A stretch of 64,000 nucleotides of DNA, from the NCBI GenBank assembly GCA_916613615.1, contig OU744731.1, forward strand, positions 15,816,726-15,880,725. The letters are read 5' to 3'. The DNA is from Steromphala cineraria. Lineage: Eukaryota; Mollusca; Gastropoda; Trochida; Trochidae. Below are positions 1-12,439 of this stretch, piece after piece (positions within the stretch are counted from its first letter, which is position 1; every line of letters begins with the position of its first letter). Below the pieces are notes generated by a model, which worked only from the letters and a program-made list of their open reading frames with translations, ran no database searches and was not told where the DNA came from. Position numbers and translations under genes: made by a program.

Positions 1-2716
1 AAGTGAACAGTGATGCTTCAGGAACCTATTTATCTCATCTTTATGAAAAACGAGTTTTGAAATTATGCCTGAAGCTTCCTTCTGGAAGAAGATAATTATT
101 ACCACTGTATAAACCAATAGGGGAATTTATTCCCAGCAGCGTTTATCTTTTAATGATCTTTTTTGCTGTATAAATGTTTTACTTGCTTGTATATGATGCT
201 GCTTTATATTGTACAATGGCTCTATGATGATACTAAATGAATTCTGATGGCGGCCCCATTAATTCTTGTGTACTGTAGACATATTCCACAGTTCACCCAG
301 CTTTAGAGTGGTTCCTCGCAGAGGAAAAGTCGACATAATCTAAATAAATTTAGATCAACAGATTTTTTATTTTGTCATACTGTTGAGGTGACATAACTTC
401 ATAGATTAGAACCTTTCATCGTGATTGAGATCAAACATCTGATTGTCATTCTGTGCTCAGAAGAGGCAGCGTATCTGGATTTGGACGCTATATGTTTGTT
501 TGATTAATGATTTGAAAAACTTAAAATGTCTTGTATAGCTTCCCAGCGTTACCTGCATCTTCATTCATATTCGAATGGATACCAAAAATATCTGTTAAAT
601 AAAACCTGCCGATGACATTATGTTTTGTATAATACAACATCTTATCTTCACCAAAACAATTATTGCTTTTTTGTATACTCAATCTTCTCAACTTGATAAG
701 TTTATCGCAGTGATGGCAATTACATGTATATGGAAATAGAATGGGATGTGTTGCTACACATGTCATTGAAATCATCGATAGCCAGTTCGATATAGCTCAA
801 CATGGCTGACACTTTTTCTACTAAAAGATGTCCTCTACCTTAATTAAAGCCAATGACTGTATATAAGCATCAGACCACCACGATGTCGGAGACTTAATGA
901 ATAAAATGCTGATAGATGTGATACAGCACAATCGAGCCGGACAAATCACATCACAGGCTGTAGAGTCAAGAACTAATGAAGTGATCGATGGCGGTGCCAC
1001 CTGGTTGTCATGACAACATCAAGTTCTTATGGCACTCACGGGACCTCCAACACCTTGATGTAAGACATACTTGATTAAAGGCGAGATAATCATATTTGAC
1101 ATTTAGTTCTGCCACAAAATAATCAAGCTTTACGCTGACACTGTCAGTCTTGGGTTATTCAGGAGTCGTAATTCTCCGATATAAATAGACAGATTGGTCA
1201 CTCAACCTTCGGCAATTTTCTGGGAACGAACGTGTCAAGCGGACTATAGAACAGCTTTGACTTCACAATAGGCATCCGGGGATATCAGCGGACAGTCTGT
1301 GGAATGAACTGTCACGTTTGATTTAGAGGGTTTTAAGTGAGCACAATCAATTTCAGCATTCGATCAACTGTTTAACTCGAAACTTCTTACTCAAACTTTG
1401 ATTCAGACAGAAGTTTATAGAGTTAAAGCAGTCTATGTCTGAATCTTGAAGTGTCAGTAAACTTCAAAGTTAGACCTGTGCTCTAACAAGAAGACTGACC
1501 TAGATGTTTGAAAAGATATGCGAAGATCAACATGGGGACATTGACTACAAGTATATATTCATGATAAAGACATCAAACCACACGCATTGGTGTTTAAATG
1601 AATTATATCAGGGGTTTACAAAATGAATTATTGATGTTATTTGTGTCTCATTCTTGTTCTCTTTTGTAGTCATTTGACGTAATGTATTCAAGGCGGTATT
1701 TTGAAACATTTTTACAATGCTTTAACTATATAGTTATAGCAGTTAGTACGTCTAACCAAAGGTATAAGTGACATTTCTTAGCAGTATGACTTCAAAGGAG
1801 ACCGTCATTACTATATCTAATTATGTTTTCGCATTAGTACGCTAATTACAACGATGGCCTGTTTGTCTTTCGATTAGCGTGGATGACGATCCTATTGCAT
1901 TAAGGCCTCTGGTGATCTTCAACGTCTAGAAGCTCAGGATATTGACTATGGGACGTAAATCTACGGTATTAATTAAAGGGGTTTTGTGCTGCATTTTTTC
2001 CGCCAGGGGAAACTGCCGAAACCAACGGATTTGGTCTAATATGAACAGAGCCTCGATCAACACTTCTCGACTTGATTTGCCTCTGTTGGTAGAGAATGGG
2101 CATGCCTGACTGTTCATAAACTGTTTTATCTAAAAGTCATAGCTAATGATGAAGTAATTGCTTATGGCTTTGATCACCAAATCATCAACATTGTTGCCCG
2201 ATCGGTCGATGGTATACCTCTTTTGAAATATGAAGCCAAATTGTGGTTTCTACATGATATTTCTTGTAAAGGTTGATATGATATTAAAGTTACCACAACT
2301 GATGGACCTGATCTTTCAATATTGTATTTAACATTTGATGAGTGCATAATGGATGACTATTATTCATTAATTCTCATTTGATGGGCATGTTATATGACGT
2401 TGCACTAGGACAAGGAACATTTTATGGATTCAAATTCTTTACTGCATCACAGGTAAGGTTTCGGTATAATGTTCAAAACCGATCAGATCCATGACATCTT
2501 GCAAAACCATTTATAATTGATATCAAATTTTTAACATAACATCTGATTCGTTTCCCAAAAAACTTGCTTTGAGCAACGTGAATTTAATAAGAACCTTTTC
2601 CAATTAAATTATCAGAAAATTGAAATGTGATCCCAAATGGTCAAATACAACTATCAGTGATGAGGATAACACCTTTCTTATCTATAATTATTGCCCGGTA
2701 CCCCTATTTCGGTGTA
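1..2716. other. AT-rich non-coding stretch, no gene recognised
   Basis: I read this stretch on both strands and found no exon, RNA gene or mobile element I can support. The open frames present (521-775 and 1926-2117, both minus) have no recognisable motif and no splice context. The only item picked out is a perfect 14-bp palindrome at 1004-1017, listed separately. It precedes the first recognised block of the local duplication array. Confidence 0.6.
1004..1017. promoter_or_regulatory. RFX-type X-box palindrome GTTGTCATGACAAC
   Basis: The site is a perfect 14-bp palindrome and fits the RFX-factor X-box consensus RYYNYYATRRNRAC at every position on both strands. RFX factors bind such sites upstream of ciliary and other genes. 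No gene start lies nearby, so function is an inference from the motif alone. Confidence 0.35.
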
Positions 2717-3000
2717 ATTGGTACCTCAGTCATTTAATCTTCAGGAAGAGATCAATCAGAATTAGTCCTTATTTAGACTTGGCCTCTCTTCCAATTAACC
2801 AATCCTGCATTTCATCCCAGTTCCTTCCCAATCTCAATGACTAAGACCTGTCGTCTCTCTACTGAGGGTGATAGTAATCTAATGCTAACTGTCGGTTTGG
2901 TATTCAGATAAGGACAGCACAAGCGTAGGCAGACACTGGACACTGACAACACTTTGTGTTAATGGATTTTACATAGACATTCTCATTCAAGTGTCTTATT
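2717..3000 (+). repeat. Local duplication block A, copy 1
   Basis: About 280 bp recur at 8410-8674 and 13780-14060 with the same internal order: a TAATTGGTACCTCA-like start, TAGTCCTTATTTAGACTTGG, CAATGACTAAGACCTGTCGT, TAATCTAATGCTAACTGTC, then GTAGGCAGACACTGGACACT. The copies are clearly homologous but contain many substitutions and small indels. No reading frame stays open through all three copies, so I treat the block as non-coding duplicated DNA. Confidence 0.7.
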
Positions 3001-5014
3001 ATCATAACATATCAACATGTGGGGAACAAAAACAAAAATCAAGGTTTGAGTATTGTCTGATTCAATGAAGCAACCAAATAATCATGAAAATGTTTATTTC
3101 ATAACACAAAACACTGATACTAAACTTCAATTAAGGTGTAATAGCTTTGTAATCCAACATGTGCAACAAAATCTTTTGACTATATGATGTTTCATCAGTT
3201 TAGGCGTTATGAAATTAGTAGAAATTACTTTATGAATTGTGATGTCATCCGTTTAGGCGTCAAAACATTAGTGGTTATTACTAAATGAATAGCCACCACT
3301 AAATTCACTACTACCTCGGTGTGGTGGTTATGTGTTGCTGTGAGCCTGGGAGATATACCACTTGCAACTTACATACTCCTAGACAGATTGACGGACAGAT
3401 GCCAGACTAAATTGAGTGATTCTCTCATCAAGACTTTCCTTCCGTCTGTTCTCTTATCCTTTTGATATATCTTCTCTCTCAAGGATGACAACATCCACTA
3501 TTACCACCCCACTCACAAACTCACACACTCTATTTATATCATGGTGTCATCTAGGGGTTTTGTTGGCAGACCATTATTTCCTTCACTATTATTTGAAATC
3601 ACGATACAGACACTGAGAGAAATATAATGCCTTCTGTCTCTTTTGGCATTCAGATGACATTCCGACTGCTTACAACAGTTCGTATTAATAGATTCAACAT
3701 CACCCCTGTGTCTTTTGATATCAATGATAATGACATGAGTTGCGAAGACACAAATATCAAAAGCTTCTTATGAACAGATATGAGCACTTGATATTAGACT
3801 TTCAACATGGTTTGTGATTCACAATACACACGATGTTTTACTCTTGTCATCAATTTAGTATCTCAATTGCTTATCTCAAATGGAACACAAATTTTAGTGA
3901 TACATTACACAATGAAACGGAACTAGACAATATACACTCGGCAAGCCTCGGATATTTGTTACTTTTATCAACTTGTGTTGAAATATTTGATATCGGAAGA
4001 CACTTGGGTGAGATTGTCTATACATTTCCCCAAAAAGGAAACGCATTGATGTTTGTGACTTTGATAATTACACACTCGTGTTAAAACAATTAAAACAGTT
4101 TCCTTAACGACATTCATTAACGATTGATCACAGCTGAAGAGCACAGACGGGATAATTTATTTGTTAACGAACCTTTCGAAAATGTTTGCTAAAATACATC
4201 ATTTAGAAAAAATGTAAAACAAAATTCAAAAAGCTCATGTTTGCACGAAATAATGATTGTCGTCAACCTACATGTAGGTACCCAAAGTGAACGTTGTTGT
4301 ACGTCAGATTTTATCTGTCAATTCAGCATCTGCAGTTGACATCATAACCTGCATGGATTGTTGTTGCTAACCAATTCCGCCCGAAAAAGCGCAAGAAAGT
4401 GTGAATCAACAAAAGCCCAGAATCTCCCCATCCTGGTCACTGACTTCCGTCATCGTCTTGTCCTACTTAATAGACTATACAACACCCCTCTTGAGTGATC
4501 AAAAGTTAACCAAACTCTATGGAACCACTTGCGTCAAGCTGATATTCGAACATTTAGGCGAGTTTTTGCTCCTGTTCTGATGACTTCAAACTACAAAGGC
4601 GCCTACAGTGGAATGGGAAAATTCAGAAATAGGACCTCAGAAACTTAAGAAATGTCTTTTTCAACAATGAATTACAAATGATTGTACAACAGCATGTTGA
4701 AAAAGTATGTGTGAATGTAGTTTACCGTCGAAGATACTAACCCATTATTCCATTCGGCAATTTCCAGCACACAAAGATCTGCAATCTGTGAAGCAAATCC
4801 CACTTTAACAACTTCAAAGAACGTCTCTAGCTGCAGATTATTGACCGACATAGTTTTTTCAGCATGACATTTGCCTACAAACCGCCGAAATGGTACATTA
4901 CATTCCAAATTCGTACAAGTCGATCGTACACGACACTTCCCAATACTAGATTTGAACTTGATATATATTTAGGAAACTTTTTATAAAAAAACTACATGTC
5001 CGAATCAATTTTTT
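3001..5014. other. Non-coding stretch between blocks A1 and B1
   Basis: No exon, RNA or mobile element recognised. Small open frames (3416-3616, 3833-4084 plus; 4672-4908 minus) lack motifs. A short phrase near 4580 (ATGACTTCAAACTACAAAGG) has a similar counterpart near 10738, in keeping with the tandem array. Confidence 0.55.
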
Positions 5015-5422
5015 TTTTACAAGAGGTCTAACTGCAGGGCTAAAATGACTTCCTGGCTCAAAAGAAAAGCTTGATGACTATGTTCACTCTCCGTCTTACG
5101 CAATCTCCTTAAAAACAAAACTTCCTTGAATCCATAAAACTCAACAAGCAAGGATGGCTTAACCATAATAGGTTTTAACACCCAGTTCGTCAATACTGGA
5201 CTAAGCTAGTTCCCAACGAGAGAAGATGTTTATCGTCAAGGGGAGAAGCGGTTTATTGAACGAGCTGTGTGGAGTAGAGAGGAGGCATTGATGGTCCAGA
5301 CAGTGAGCTCCCCGCACCACCAGTGCCAAGTGAGCATTGATTAGCATCCAGCAGCTCCTCACAGCAACATAAATATCATGATTAGCATCATTCTTTGCAG
5401 CCCCATAAGGTAGCAGGTCCAT
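5015..5422 (+). repeat. Local duplication block B, copy 1
   Basis: About 400 bp recur at 9995-10375 and 15320-15900. Shared landmarks in order are ATAAAACTCAACAAGCA, GGCTTAACCATAAT, TTTTAACACCCAGTTCGTC, GAAGATGTTTATC, GACAGTGAGCTCCCCGCA and GAGCATTGATTAGCATCCAG. Minus-strand open frames exist in copies 1 and 3 but in different registers, and copy 2 carries stops in both, so conservation is at the DNA level and coding is not supported. Confidence 0.75.
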
Positions 5423-6625
5423 ATATTACATGAACTTTTGTTATTGATTTAATCTCATTTTGGCTAATCAGATAGTGTATAACCAATTTTCTTTAATCTT
5501 TATGTATTATCACAACATCTTTTTAATAAGTCATTTTAATGTTTCTTAATTTCACTTAAATGACTATGAATTGAATATACATTTTTGTTAAACACTGACC
5601 TGAAATCTCATACAGAGAGAAACATAATGGGAATCAAATTGGAATATTGTAACAATTCTATTCACACAAAGTTTCCAGTTTTAGGATTGAGAAAAAGAAA
5701 TATCTCAATTATTTCATTAACCTACAGACCTGTATTTACGTAGAAAACTTCATCTTGAATATATAGAATTGACATCAAGAAAATAAGCACATCAAATGCT
5801 GTAGCTAACACCAAAGATGCCAGCTTTTGTTAATGAAGTTCTTCCATTATGTATAAGATAACAGTCTTCATTGCCCACTATATCACACAACACGCAATAC
5901 AGATAGTTCCAATGCAGCGATAGAATTGACTGTCAGAATAGTAACAGAATGAGAGACATATTTTGAACCTTTGTTATTTGATATTGCTATATATGCGTCA
6001 TTTTGGATTATGAAGCGAGTTCGCAGTTAATGGGCTGGTGGCTTGATTTCATTATATTTTTACGAATCAAATGAATGGAAATCATATATGATCTACAATA
6101 CAATAGCGACAAAAACACCATTATGTCTCAATAAATTGACTAAAATACACAAAAAGGTGAAATTTTGCATTCATACACTGTAGGTGTATATCTGTCTTAC
6201 TCTTCAGACCTTTCATATTTGCTTAATGTCAAGTACATCCTTTAAGTATGGCATAATTGAGGAGAACACGGTTATTCAATAACAGTGACCAGACGAAGGG
6301 AGCATGTGTTCAATTGTTTTGCTTTTTGGCTTTTCTCCTCCAAACTTGGCATAACTAAATATCAAAGACAGATGAACAGATGTTTCAATCGTAGACATAC
6401 AGCAGGATATTGAGGCTCTACGAAACCAAGGAGGGAATAAATGTCAACAGCCAAAAGCTACACTAACTTCGTATATAAAGAGACAAAGGAAAAGAATAAT
6501 GATACCATGATATACAATTAAGCAACCATATGTCATAGTAAAAAAATAAATGATATAGCAACCAGAAAAAATGTAATTCCTCAGTATGGAATAAAGCGTT
6601 AAGACGAACATTCCAAACTAAAAAA
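5423..6625. other. AT-rich stretch, nothing recognised
   Basis: No feature that I can support between block B1 and the GGAC-tailed element. The minus-strand open frame at 6463-6660 runs into the left end of that element and has no motif. Confidence 0.6.
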
Positions 6626-7740
6626 TAGAGCCATTGGCTCTGTAGCTCATCAGGCTTCATAATCAGTTATGCTGTAGAGTGTGGCCAATGTGATTCCCCC
6701 TTATAAAGGCAACAAGTTTCAGTTTTCTAGGCCTTATACTTCTGGAGAAGAAGAATAAAATAGGATTTTAGGGCGTGGCTCCTGTGGCCCTTATTAGGGG
6801 TCACAGGGCCACCAAAGCTACAATTTATAATCCTCACTAGTCAAGGAGTCTGTACACAAAGTTTCAGCTTTCAAGGCCTCATGGTTCTGGAGAAGAAGAT
6901 GAAAATAAGTTTTTAGGGCGTGGCCCATGTGACCCCTAATAAGGGTCACATGGGCCACCAAAGCTACAATTTATAATCCTCACTAGTCAAGGAGTCTGTA
7001 CACAAAGTTTCAGCTTTCAAGGCCTCATGGTTCTGGAGAAGAAGATGAAAATAAGTTTTTAGGGCGTGGCCCATGTGACCCTTATTAGGGGTCACAGGGC
7101 CACCAAAGCTACAATTTATAATCCTCACTAGTCAAGGAGTCTGTACACAAAGTTTCAGCTTTCAAGGCCTCATGGTTCTGGAGAAGAAGATGAAAATAAG
7201 TTTTTAGGGCGTGGCCCATGTGACCCTTATTAGGGGTCACAGGGCCACCAAAGCTACAATTTATAATCCTCACTAGTCAAGGAGTCTGTACACAAAGTTT
7301 CAGCTTTCTAGGCCACATGGTTCTGGAGAAGAAGATGAAAATAAGTTTTTAGGGCGTGGCCCCTGTGACCCTTATTAGGGGTCACAGGGCCATCAAAGCT
7401 ACAATTTATAATCCTCACTAGTCAAGGAGTCTGTAGACAAAGTTTCAGCTTTCTAGGCCTCATGGTTCTGGAGAAGAAGATGAAAATAGGTTTTTAGGGC
7501 GTGGCCCCTGTGGCCCTTATTAGGGGCCACAGGTCCACCACAGCTACAATTTATAATCCTTACTAGCCAAGGAGTCTGTACACAAAGTTTCAGCTTTCCA
7601 GGCCTTATGGTTCTGGAGAAGAAGTCGAAATTCCACAAAGTCTACGGACGGACGGATGGACGGACGGACGGACGGACGGACGCCGGACACCATGCCATGC
7701 CATAAGCCCATCGGGCCTTACAGGCAAGATGAGCTAAAAA
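6626..7740 (+). mobile_element. GGAC-tailed non-autonomous element with six 145-bp tandem units
   Basis: The left end is TAGAGCCATTGGCTCTGTAG, containing the short palindrome GAGCCA-T-TGGCTC. Six internal units begin at GGGCGTGGC at 6771, 6916, 7062, 7207, 7352 and 7497, a spacing of 145-146 bp. The right end is a (GGAC)n tract, then CCGGACACCATGCCATGCC, and closes with GCAAGATGAGCTAAAAA. The left TAGCTCATCAGGC and the reverse complement of the right end (TAGCTCATCTTGCC) form imperfect terminal inverted repeats. Other copies in the window are at 16246, 17701 and 37881. There is no transposase. The family resembles microsatellite-bearing miniature elements common in bivalves; class is not assigned. 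Confidence 0.8.
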
Positions 7741-7799
7741 TAAATACTAAATACACACAAAAATGAAATTAGAATTAAACATTTTTTAGGAACTCTCGA

Positions 7800-7965
7800 C
7801 ATCGAACCCACCTAATCCATTGAAGATTAAAAATGGCATAACGGGCATCATGATTAATGAAAAGTTATATTGCCATGGAAACATATTCATAAATCACAAT
7901 TCAGCTTTGAAGTTTTTAATCTTTAGTTCAATCATGCCAAAAAGTCTTTGATCATGAAGAGTAAA
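7800..7965 (+). repeat. Local duplication block C, copy 1, with RFX-type palindrome
   Basis: The block is homologous to 11130-11300, 17340-17570, 22470-22660 and, more weakly, 29165-29340 and 39590-39680. It centres on ATTGCCATGGAAAC at 7869-7882, which fits the RFX X-box consensus RYYNYYATRRNRAC at all positions. Downstream phrases (AATTCAGCTTTGAAG, CAATCATG) are shared with the other copies. No common open frame. Confidence 0.65.
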
Positions 7966-8409
7966 TGCAAATGTTCCAAAAGAATGTATACACATCATTT
8001 TGGGTCAATAATTAATTCGAGACTTTTTGTTTAACATAACCTTTTTCTGAAATAAAAACAATTTTAAACAAATTACAATTTCACAGTTAAAACAATGTTG
8101 CGAATAGTTACCTATTCATATTATTGATACAAGATTTACTTCGCCAGTGAATTCACCATGTCGATAAGTACAATTTCTTAACAGTTGTCAGCTGGTAATT
8201 GAAAACAAATGCAGGTATTTACCGTTGTTCTAAATTAATCTTGTACAGTTAAGGACATTGAAATTTAAAATGAATTCAACGATGCATTGAAACCAAGCCA
8301 AAATAGTTCTTCTGAAATAAATTTCAACAAAGCAAAAATAATTCGCAACAGGAGTTGTAAATTAACGAAAGACGTTAAGTGACATATTATACCTTAATCA
8401 CATATCTAT

Positions 8410-8674
8410 CAGGTGGTAATTGATACCTATGTCATTAAAAATTTCCGCCACGAGATAAATCAGAAATAGTCCTTACTTAGATAAGGCCTCTTCCTTTTAA
8501 CCAATCCTGCAATTCATACCAGCTCGCTCACAGTCTCAATGACTAAGACCTGTCGTAACGATAGTAACCTTGATATCAATCTAATGCTAACTGTCTGTTT
8601 GGTATTCAGATGGGGACAGCTCAACTGTAGGCTGAAGCTTGACATTGACAGCACTTTGTTTGGATGGTTTATAT
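8410..8674 (+). repeat. Local duplication block A, copy 2
   Basis: This is the second copy of block A, recognised by TAGTCCTTACTTAGATAAGG, CAATGACTAAGACCTGTCGT and the conserved TAATGCTAACTGTCTGTTTG, which is followed by GGTATTCAGATGGGGACAGC. It is cut at its right end by the hairpin element that starts at 8680. Confidence 0.7.
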
Positions 8675-8679
8675 AGAGA

Positions 8680-9050
8680 TTATTACCCGAGGAAGTGTGT
8701 CATATGACTTTTACGAAACGAGTGTGAATTTTTGTATTACCCGAGTGAGAGCGAGGGTTATACACAAATTTGAACGAGTTTCGTAAAAGTCATATGACAC
8801 ACGTCCGAGGGTAATAATTTCTTTATTATCGTTTCTATTTCATGCTACCATCTTAGAAATATCCAAGAAACGGGCCGCTTCCCTTGCGACGGCCGGCTAC
8901 AGTGACGTCACGAACAACGATGTTATGACGTCACAGGCGAAAAAAATACGTGAACTCGCGCTACAACAATCGTTGCTAGGCAAAAGTGATATGTGCACTA
9001 GTGCTCATATTGAAAATGTCACCACTTATTTTCACCCGTATGGGTAATAA
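8680..9050 (+). mobile_element. Hairpin-bearing miniature element (371 bp), copy 1
   Basis: The ends are TTATTACCC and GGGTAATAA, a 9-bp inverted repeat. The left 140 bp form a long hairpin: the arm starting TTATTACCCGAGGAAGTGTG pairs with an arm ending in CGAGGGTAATAA, around a loop containing GAGTGAGAGCGAGG. The right half carries TGACGTCA at 8903-8910 and 8926-8933. A 330-bp copy lacking about 40 bp lies at 40966-41295. No coding capacity; I infer a non-autonomous DNA element. Confidence 0.75.
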
Positions 9051-9994
9051 ACAGATTCTTACTACAGGGTATTATAATATCAAACATATGAACACGAGTT
9101 TATAAATGCCACACAAATTTGTACACAAAACACAGATATTAGAATTCCGATATGGATGGTGTGGCATTGTTACTCATTGTGTAGAATTAAAAAAATTTGA
9201 TAATACTAAGCCTCATAACATTGCAGGGCATTTGGCAAAATCTGCTTGCAAAACGTTTTTCTCCCATTTTGAGAAAGTCCCATCTCCTGCAATGAATGGT
9301 AAATTAGTAAATGAGGCAAATGTCATGTTATGTCAGATAAAGAATAATTTGGCCATTGATTTATTTTGACAAATTATAATTGTTTATTTCAAAAATACCA
9401 CAGACGAAAAAATCACCATTTAATTAAGGAAACCCCGTGATATGCATAGTTGGTAATATATTGTAATTATTCTCTGATTGCTTTTTGCATGTCTCGAATT
9501 TCTGATATTTTTTTAGTTGAGATTAATTCACTGTCATTTCCCATCGTAAATGGACATATTGCCAGCTTTAGATGCTTTACTGACCGCACAAAAGGATTTC
9601 AGTAGTAACTACTGCCCTTAAATGCATGCCTAAAGAGGAATATAAATAGATTAAAATAAGAAAATTTCAGTTTACCTTATCATGGAAATTAATCAGGCAT
9701 TTCATTGTTTCCCTTTTCAGCTGTAAAAAGGAGTTATATTAAACCAAAGTTACTTATTTTGAAATAAGTTTTTAAGAGGTTTTGTCCTCTTTTCTACTGT
9801 AATTGATAATCAATAAAGACACTACATTAGCATTTAGTAAATGTATATTGTAGGTTCTAATAAAGCATAATATGATCCATTTTAGTCGATTAAAGGACAA
9901 CATGATCCGTATCGATGATCAGTTTTGTTTCTTTGTGTAATAAACACTTACCTCTATACAGCTCTAAATTATCAGCATATCCATATCAAGTACA
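9051..9994. other. Non-coding stretch with one 87-codon open frame
   Basis: A plus-strand open frame at 9106-9369 begins MPHKFVHKTQ and has no recognisable domain. It starts only 56 bp after a miniature element and has no splice context, so it is probably chance. The rest, to block B2, shows nothing I can name. Confidence 0.5.
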
Positions 9995-10375
9995 GAAAAT
10001 CAAAACAAGAAGTCTTTGAAAGGCAAAACTACAAATGACTTCTTCGATCGACTGGAAAGCTGGATGATTATCTTCACTTCAGGACATGTCCTATATCCGT
10101 GAATCTAAAAAACTTTCTCACATCCATAAAACTCAACAAGCATGATCGGCTTAACCATAATGGATTTTAACGCCGAGTTAGTCTATGATAGTCTCAACTT
10201 ACTCTCATCAAGGGAAGATATTTATTCAACTAGCTTGCTGAAGTAGGAAGAAGACAGTGATGGTTCAGACACTGAGCTCTCCGCAACATCAGCGCCATGC
10301 GAGCATTGATTACAATATCATTAACATCATTATCTGCAGTTGATCTCATGAATCTGGCCACAGAATTAAGAAGGT
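9995..10375 (+). repeat. Local duplication block B, copy 2
   Basis: Landmarks CATAAAACTCAACAAGCATG, GGCTTAACCATAATGG, TTTTAACGCCGAGTTAGTC, ACTGAGCTCTCCGCAACATC and GCGAGCATTGATTAC match copies 1 and 3. It is more diverged than the other two, and both minus-strand frames are broken. Confidence 0.7.
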
Positions 10376-11129
10376 ATGGATTATAAACAAAACTTTGTTA
10401 CACTCTTCATATTTCTAAAGAAAAGTTTTAGAAATTCTGAAATGGTCACCATATCCTAACAGAATTCTTCAAAGACGAAAATGTTCGCTCAATATGCCAT
10501 AAGGGTTCACATGTATAGAACATACTCAAGGTACTCATTGGCACAAGAATACTTTTCGATGTTAATATGATAATTGGCAGTAACAACGCATTAGAAGGGT
10601 TATATCCTAAAAATGTGTTTTGACTTGTACTTTACATTTTTATTTGCATTTTGAAATAATTGCAAAAAGTTGAGAGTCACGGAACTTTGCTTAAGTCAAT
10701 CAACTAAGTATCAGGTCAGCGCCACTGTGGGAAAAAATGACTTCAAACCATAAAGGTAGAGCCATGTGTGATCTCTGTTGTCAGCGGATACCAAATATCA
10801 GAAGAATGTCAAAATGTATTAATTTCTTTTTTTTCCTGAAATTCCATTGCCAAAGTTTGGATTATTTATGAGGTAACATACTCGTACCTAAAAGAAAATC
10901 ACTAAGCAGTTTTGGCAGGTCATACAAGTTATCAAGGTTAATTTTCGAAAATACTACTTTTTATTTTTATTTCAAAAATCTTGAAAGCATAATAACCAAA
11001 AGTCATACTTGAACCTTTGCATTTAAGCAATACAATTGTTCTGAGAAACCAAACGAAATACTAAATGCGCAAAATGAAAGTCTTTGAAGTCTCACATAGA
11101 TACAATATCCTTTGTCAAGTATAAGAAAT
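10376..11129. other. AT-rich stretch, nothing recognised
   Basis: No feature that I can support. The minus-strand open frame at 11003-11215 starts inside the RFX-type palindrome of block C2 and is not conserved in the other copies beyond its first seven codons. Confidence 0.55.
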
Positions 11130-11300
11130 AATGGTTCTATGATCAATAACCGTGAATGAAATGACTGGACAGATGAGCCTCTTACTTGATGGATATTATG
11201 TTGCCATGGAAACATACTAATAAATCATTGTTCAGGGTTGATGTGCAAGAATCGAGTGTTTGATCACCTATTGTTAACACGTCAAAGATATATATGTGCA
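11130..11300 (+). repeat. Local duplication block C, copy 2, with perfect X-box
   Basis: GTTGCCATGGAAAC at 11200-11213 fits the RFX X-box consensus at every position. Flanks ATGACTGGACAGATGAGCCT (left) and TTGATGTGCAAGAAT (right) match copy 3 at 17340-17570. The block sits about 0.8 kb after block B2, the same order as in the next repeat unit. Confidence 0.7.
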
Positions 11301-11604
11301 TGAACGGAAGTACAAATGTTAGTTTGATCCCTATTGGATATGGCATTACAACATTCGATCCGTCTCTACAAATTGATGTTCCTTTATCTTTGCATTATAC
11401 ACATATAGTTTTGCATAAAGGTTTTTCATAAAATATTATCATAAAATAATCTTGAGTTTTAAACAGTCGAATTTAAAGTTGGTTATTCCAAGACTCTTGG
11501 TTGTTTTAATGTAGAATGTGGTGGATTGATCATTCTAGGAATGTCAGACATAGCAATATCTGGAATGTCTATAAGTTCCAGATGAAAAAAACCCATTTAT
11601 ACTC

Positions 11605-12045
11605 TTTTCAGGTGGATCGTCAATAACGAATTCTGATCTAAAACTACAAATGGTGATGATAGAAACATACATTACTTATAAATCAGTGGACGTCGGTGAT
11701 ATTTCTATCGACATCGTTCCATATTTAATACGTCACGAAATGACGGGAGTAAAACGGGCAATGGAGTCTGATAGGAAGAACTGCGTACGTCGTTGAAATT
11801 AACCAATTTCAAGAAACGGATCCCTGGTGCCTGGAAAGCTCGTACAGTCTAACAATTTGGAATGTCAAAGATGACATGACGAGACATGCTTTAAAAATAT
11901 ATCATAGAATCAATATCAGGAGTTTTGACAAGATGAGTTCATTAAGCTTGTGATTGGTTAATCAAGCACTGCTTGAAATATTAGATAAATTAAACCACGG
12001 CATAAACCATCAGTGCATACATCTTGAATAAAAAGAGCTTGGCAA
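11605..12045 (+). repeat. Local duplication block E, copy 1, with an exon-like open frame
   Basis: The block recurs at 18820-19190 and 23360-23800. Shared phrases are TCAATAACGAATTC, a GACATCGTTCCA-like segment, TTTCAAGAAACGGAT, GGTGCC and CATCAGTGCAT. In this copy a frame follows an acceptor-like CTCTTTTCAG ending at 11610, and stays open to a TGA near 11797. It includes the stretch TYKSVDVGDISIDIVPY. Copies 2 and 3 read TYQTVYVDVDEISMDI and TYQTVHVDDISMDIAP in the matching register but are shifted or stopped nearby. It is either a decayed exon or chance; I keep it as a repeat. Confidence 0.6.
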
Positions 12046-12439
12046 ATGAGAAATGAGTACATGTACATCATTCATTTGTATCACTCACATCAAGTCTAGT
12101 GCATTAAGGCAAGTTCTATATTATACTACAACATATATAAACTCACGGGCAAAAGATCTGATCATGATATACATGTTTGTAAGGGCAGAAATGTATTTGG
12201 TTAATGGATAGCTGTTATCTTTTTATCGGTTTAAAAATTGTAAGTTCACTCTCTTTTGGTCACCAAGTATGGAAATGTTACTCCGTTCTGATGCTTTGGG
12301 TGCCATTTCCGATGTTTATTGTTGGTTGCCTATATATCCAAAACCACTGTGTCCATTTCATGGTTAGGTAGTTGGTGTTACATGTCGTTTCCGATATATT
12401 TTACAGTAGCTCCCCTTATTATGAGATGAAACAAGTATT

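Noticed and set aside
6771..7640. CRISPR array
   Set aside because: The regular 145-bp spacing comes from tandem repetition of the whole unit, with no unique spacers; likewise for 12569-13318 and 63519-64000.
7790..7820. tRNA-like B-box (minus-strand GGTTCGATGTC) near 7800
   Set aside because: The match to the B-box consensus is incomplete and no A-box or cloverleaf can be formed around it.
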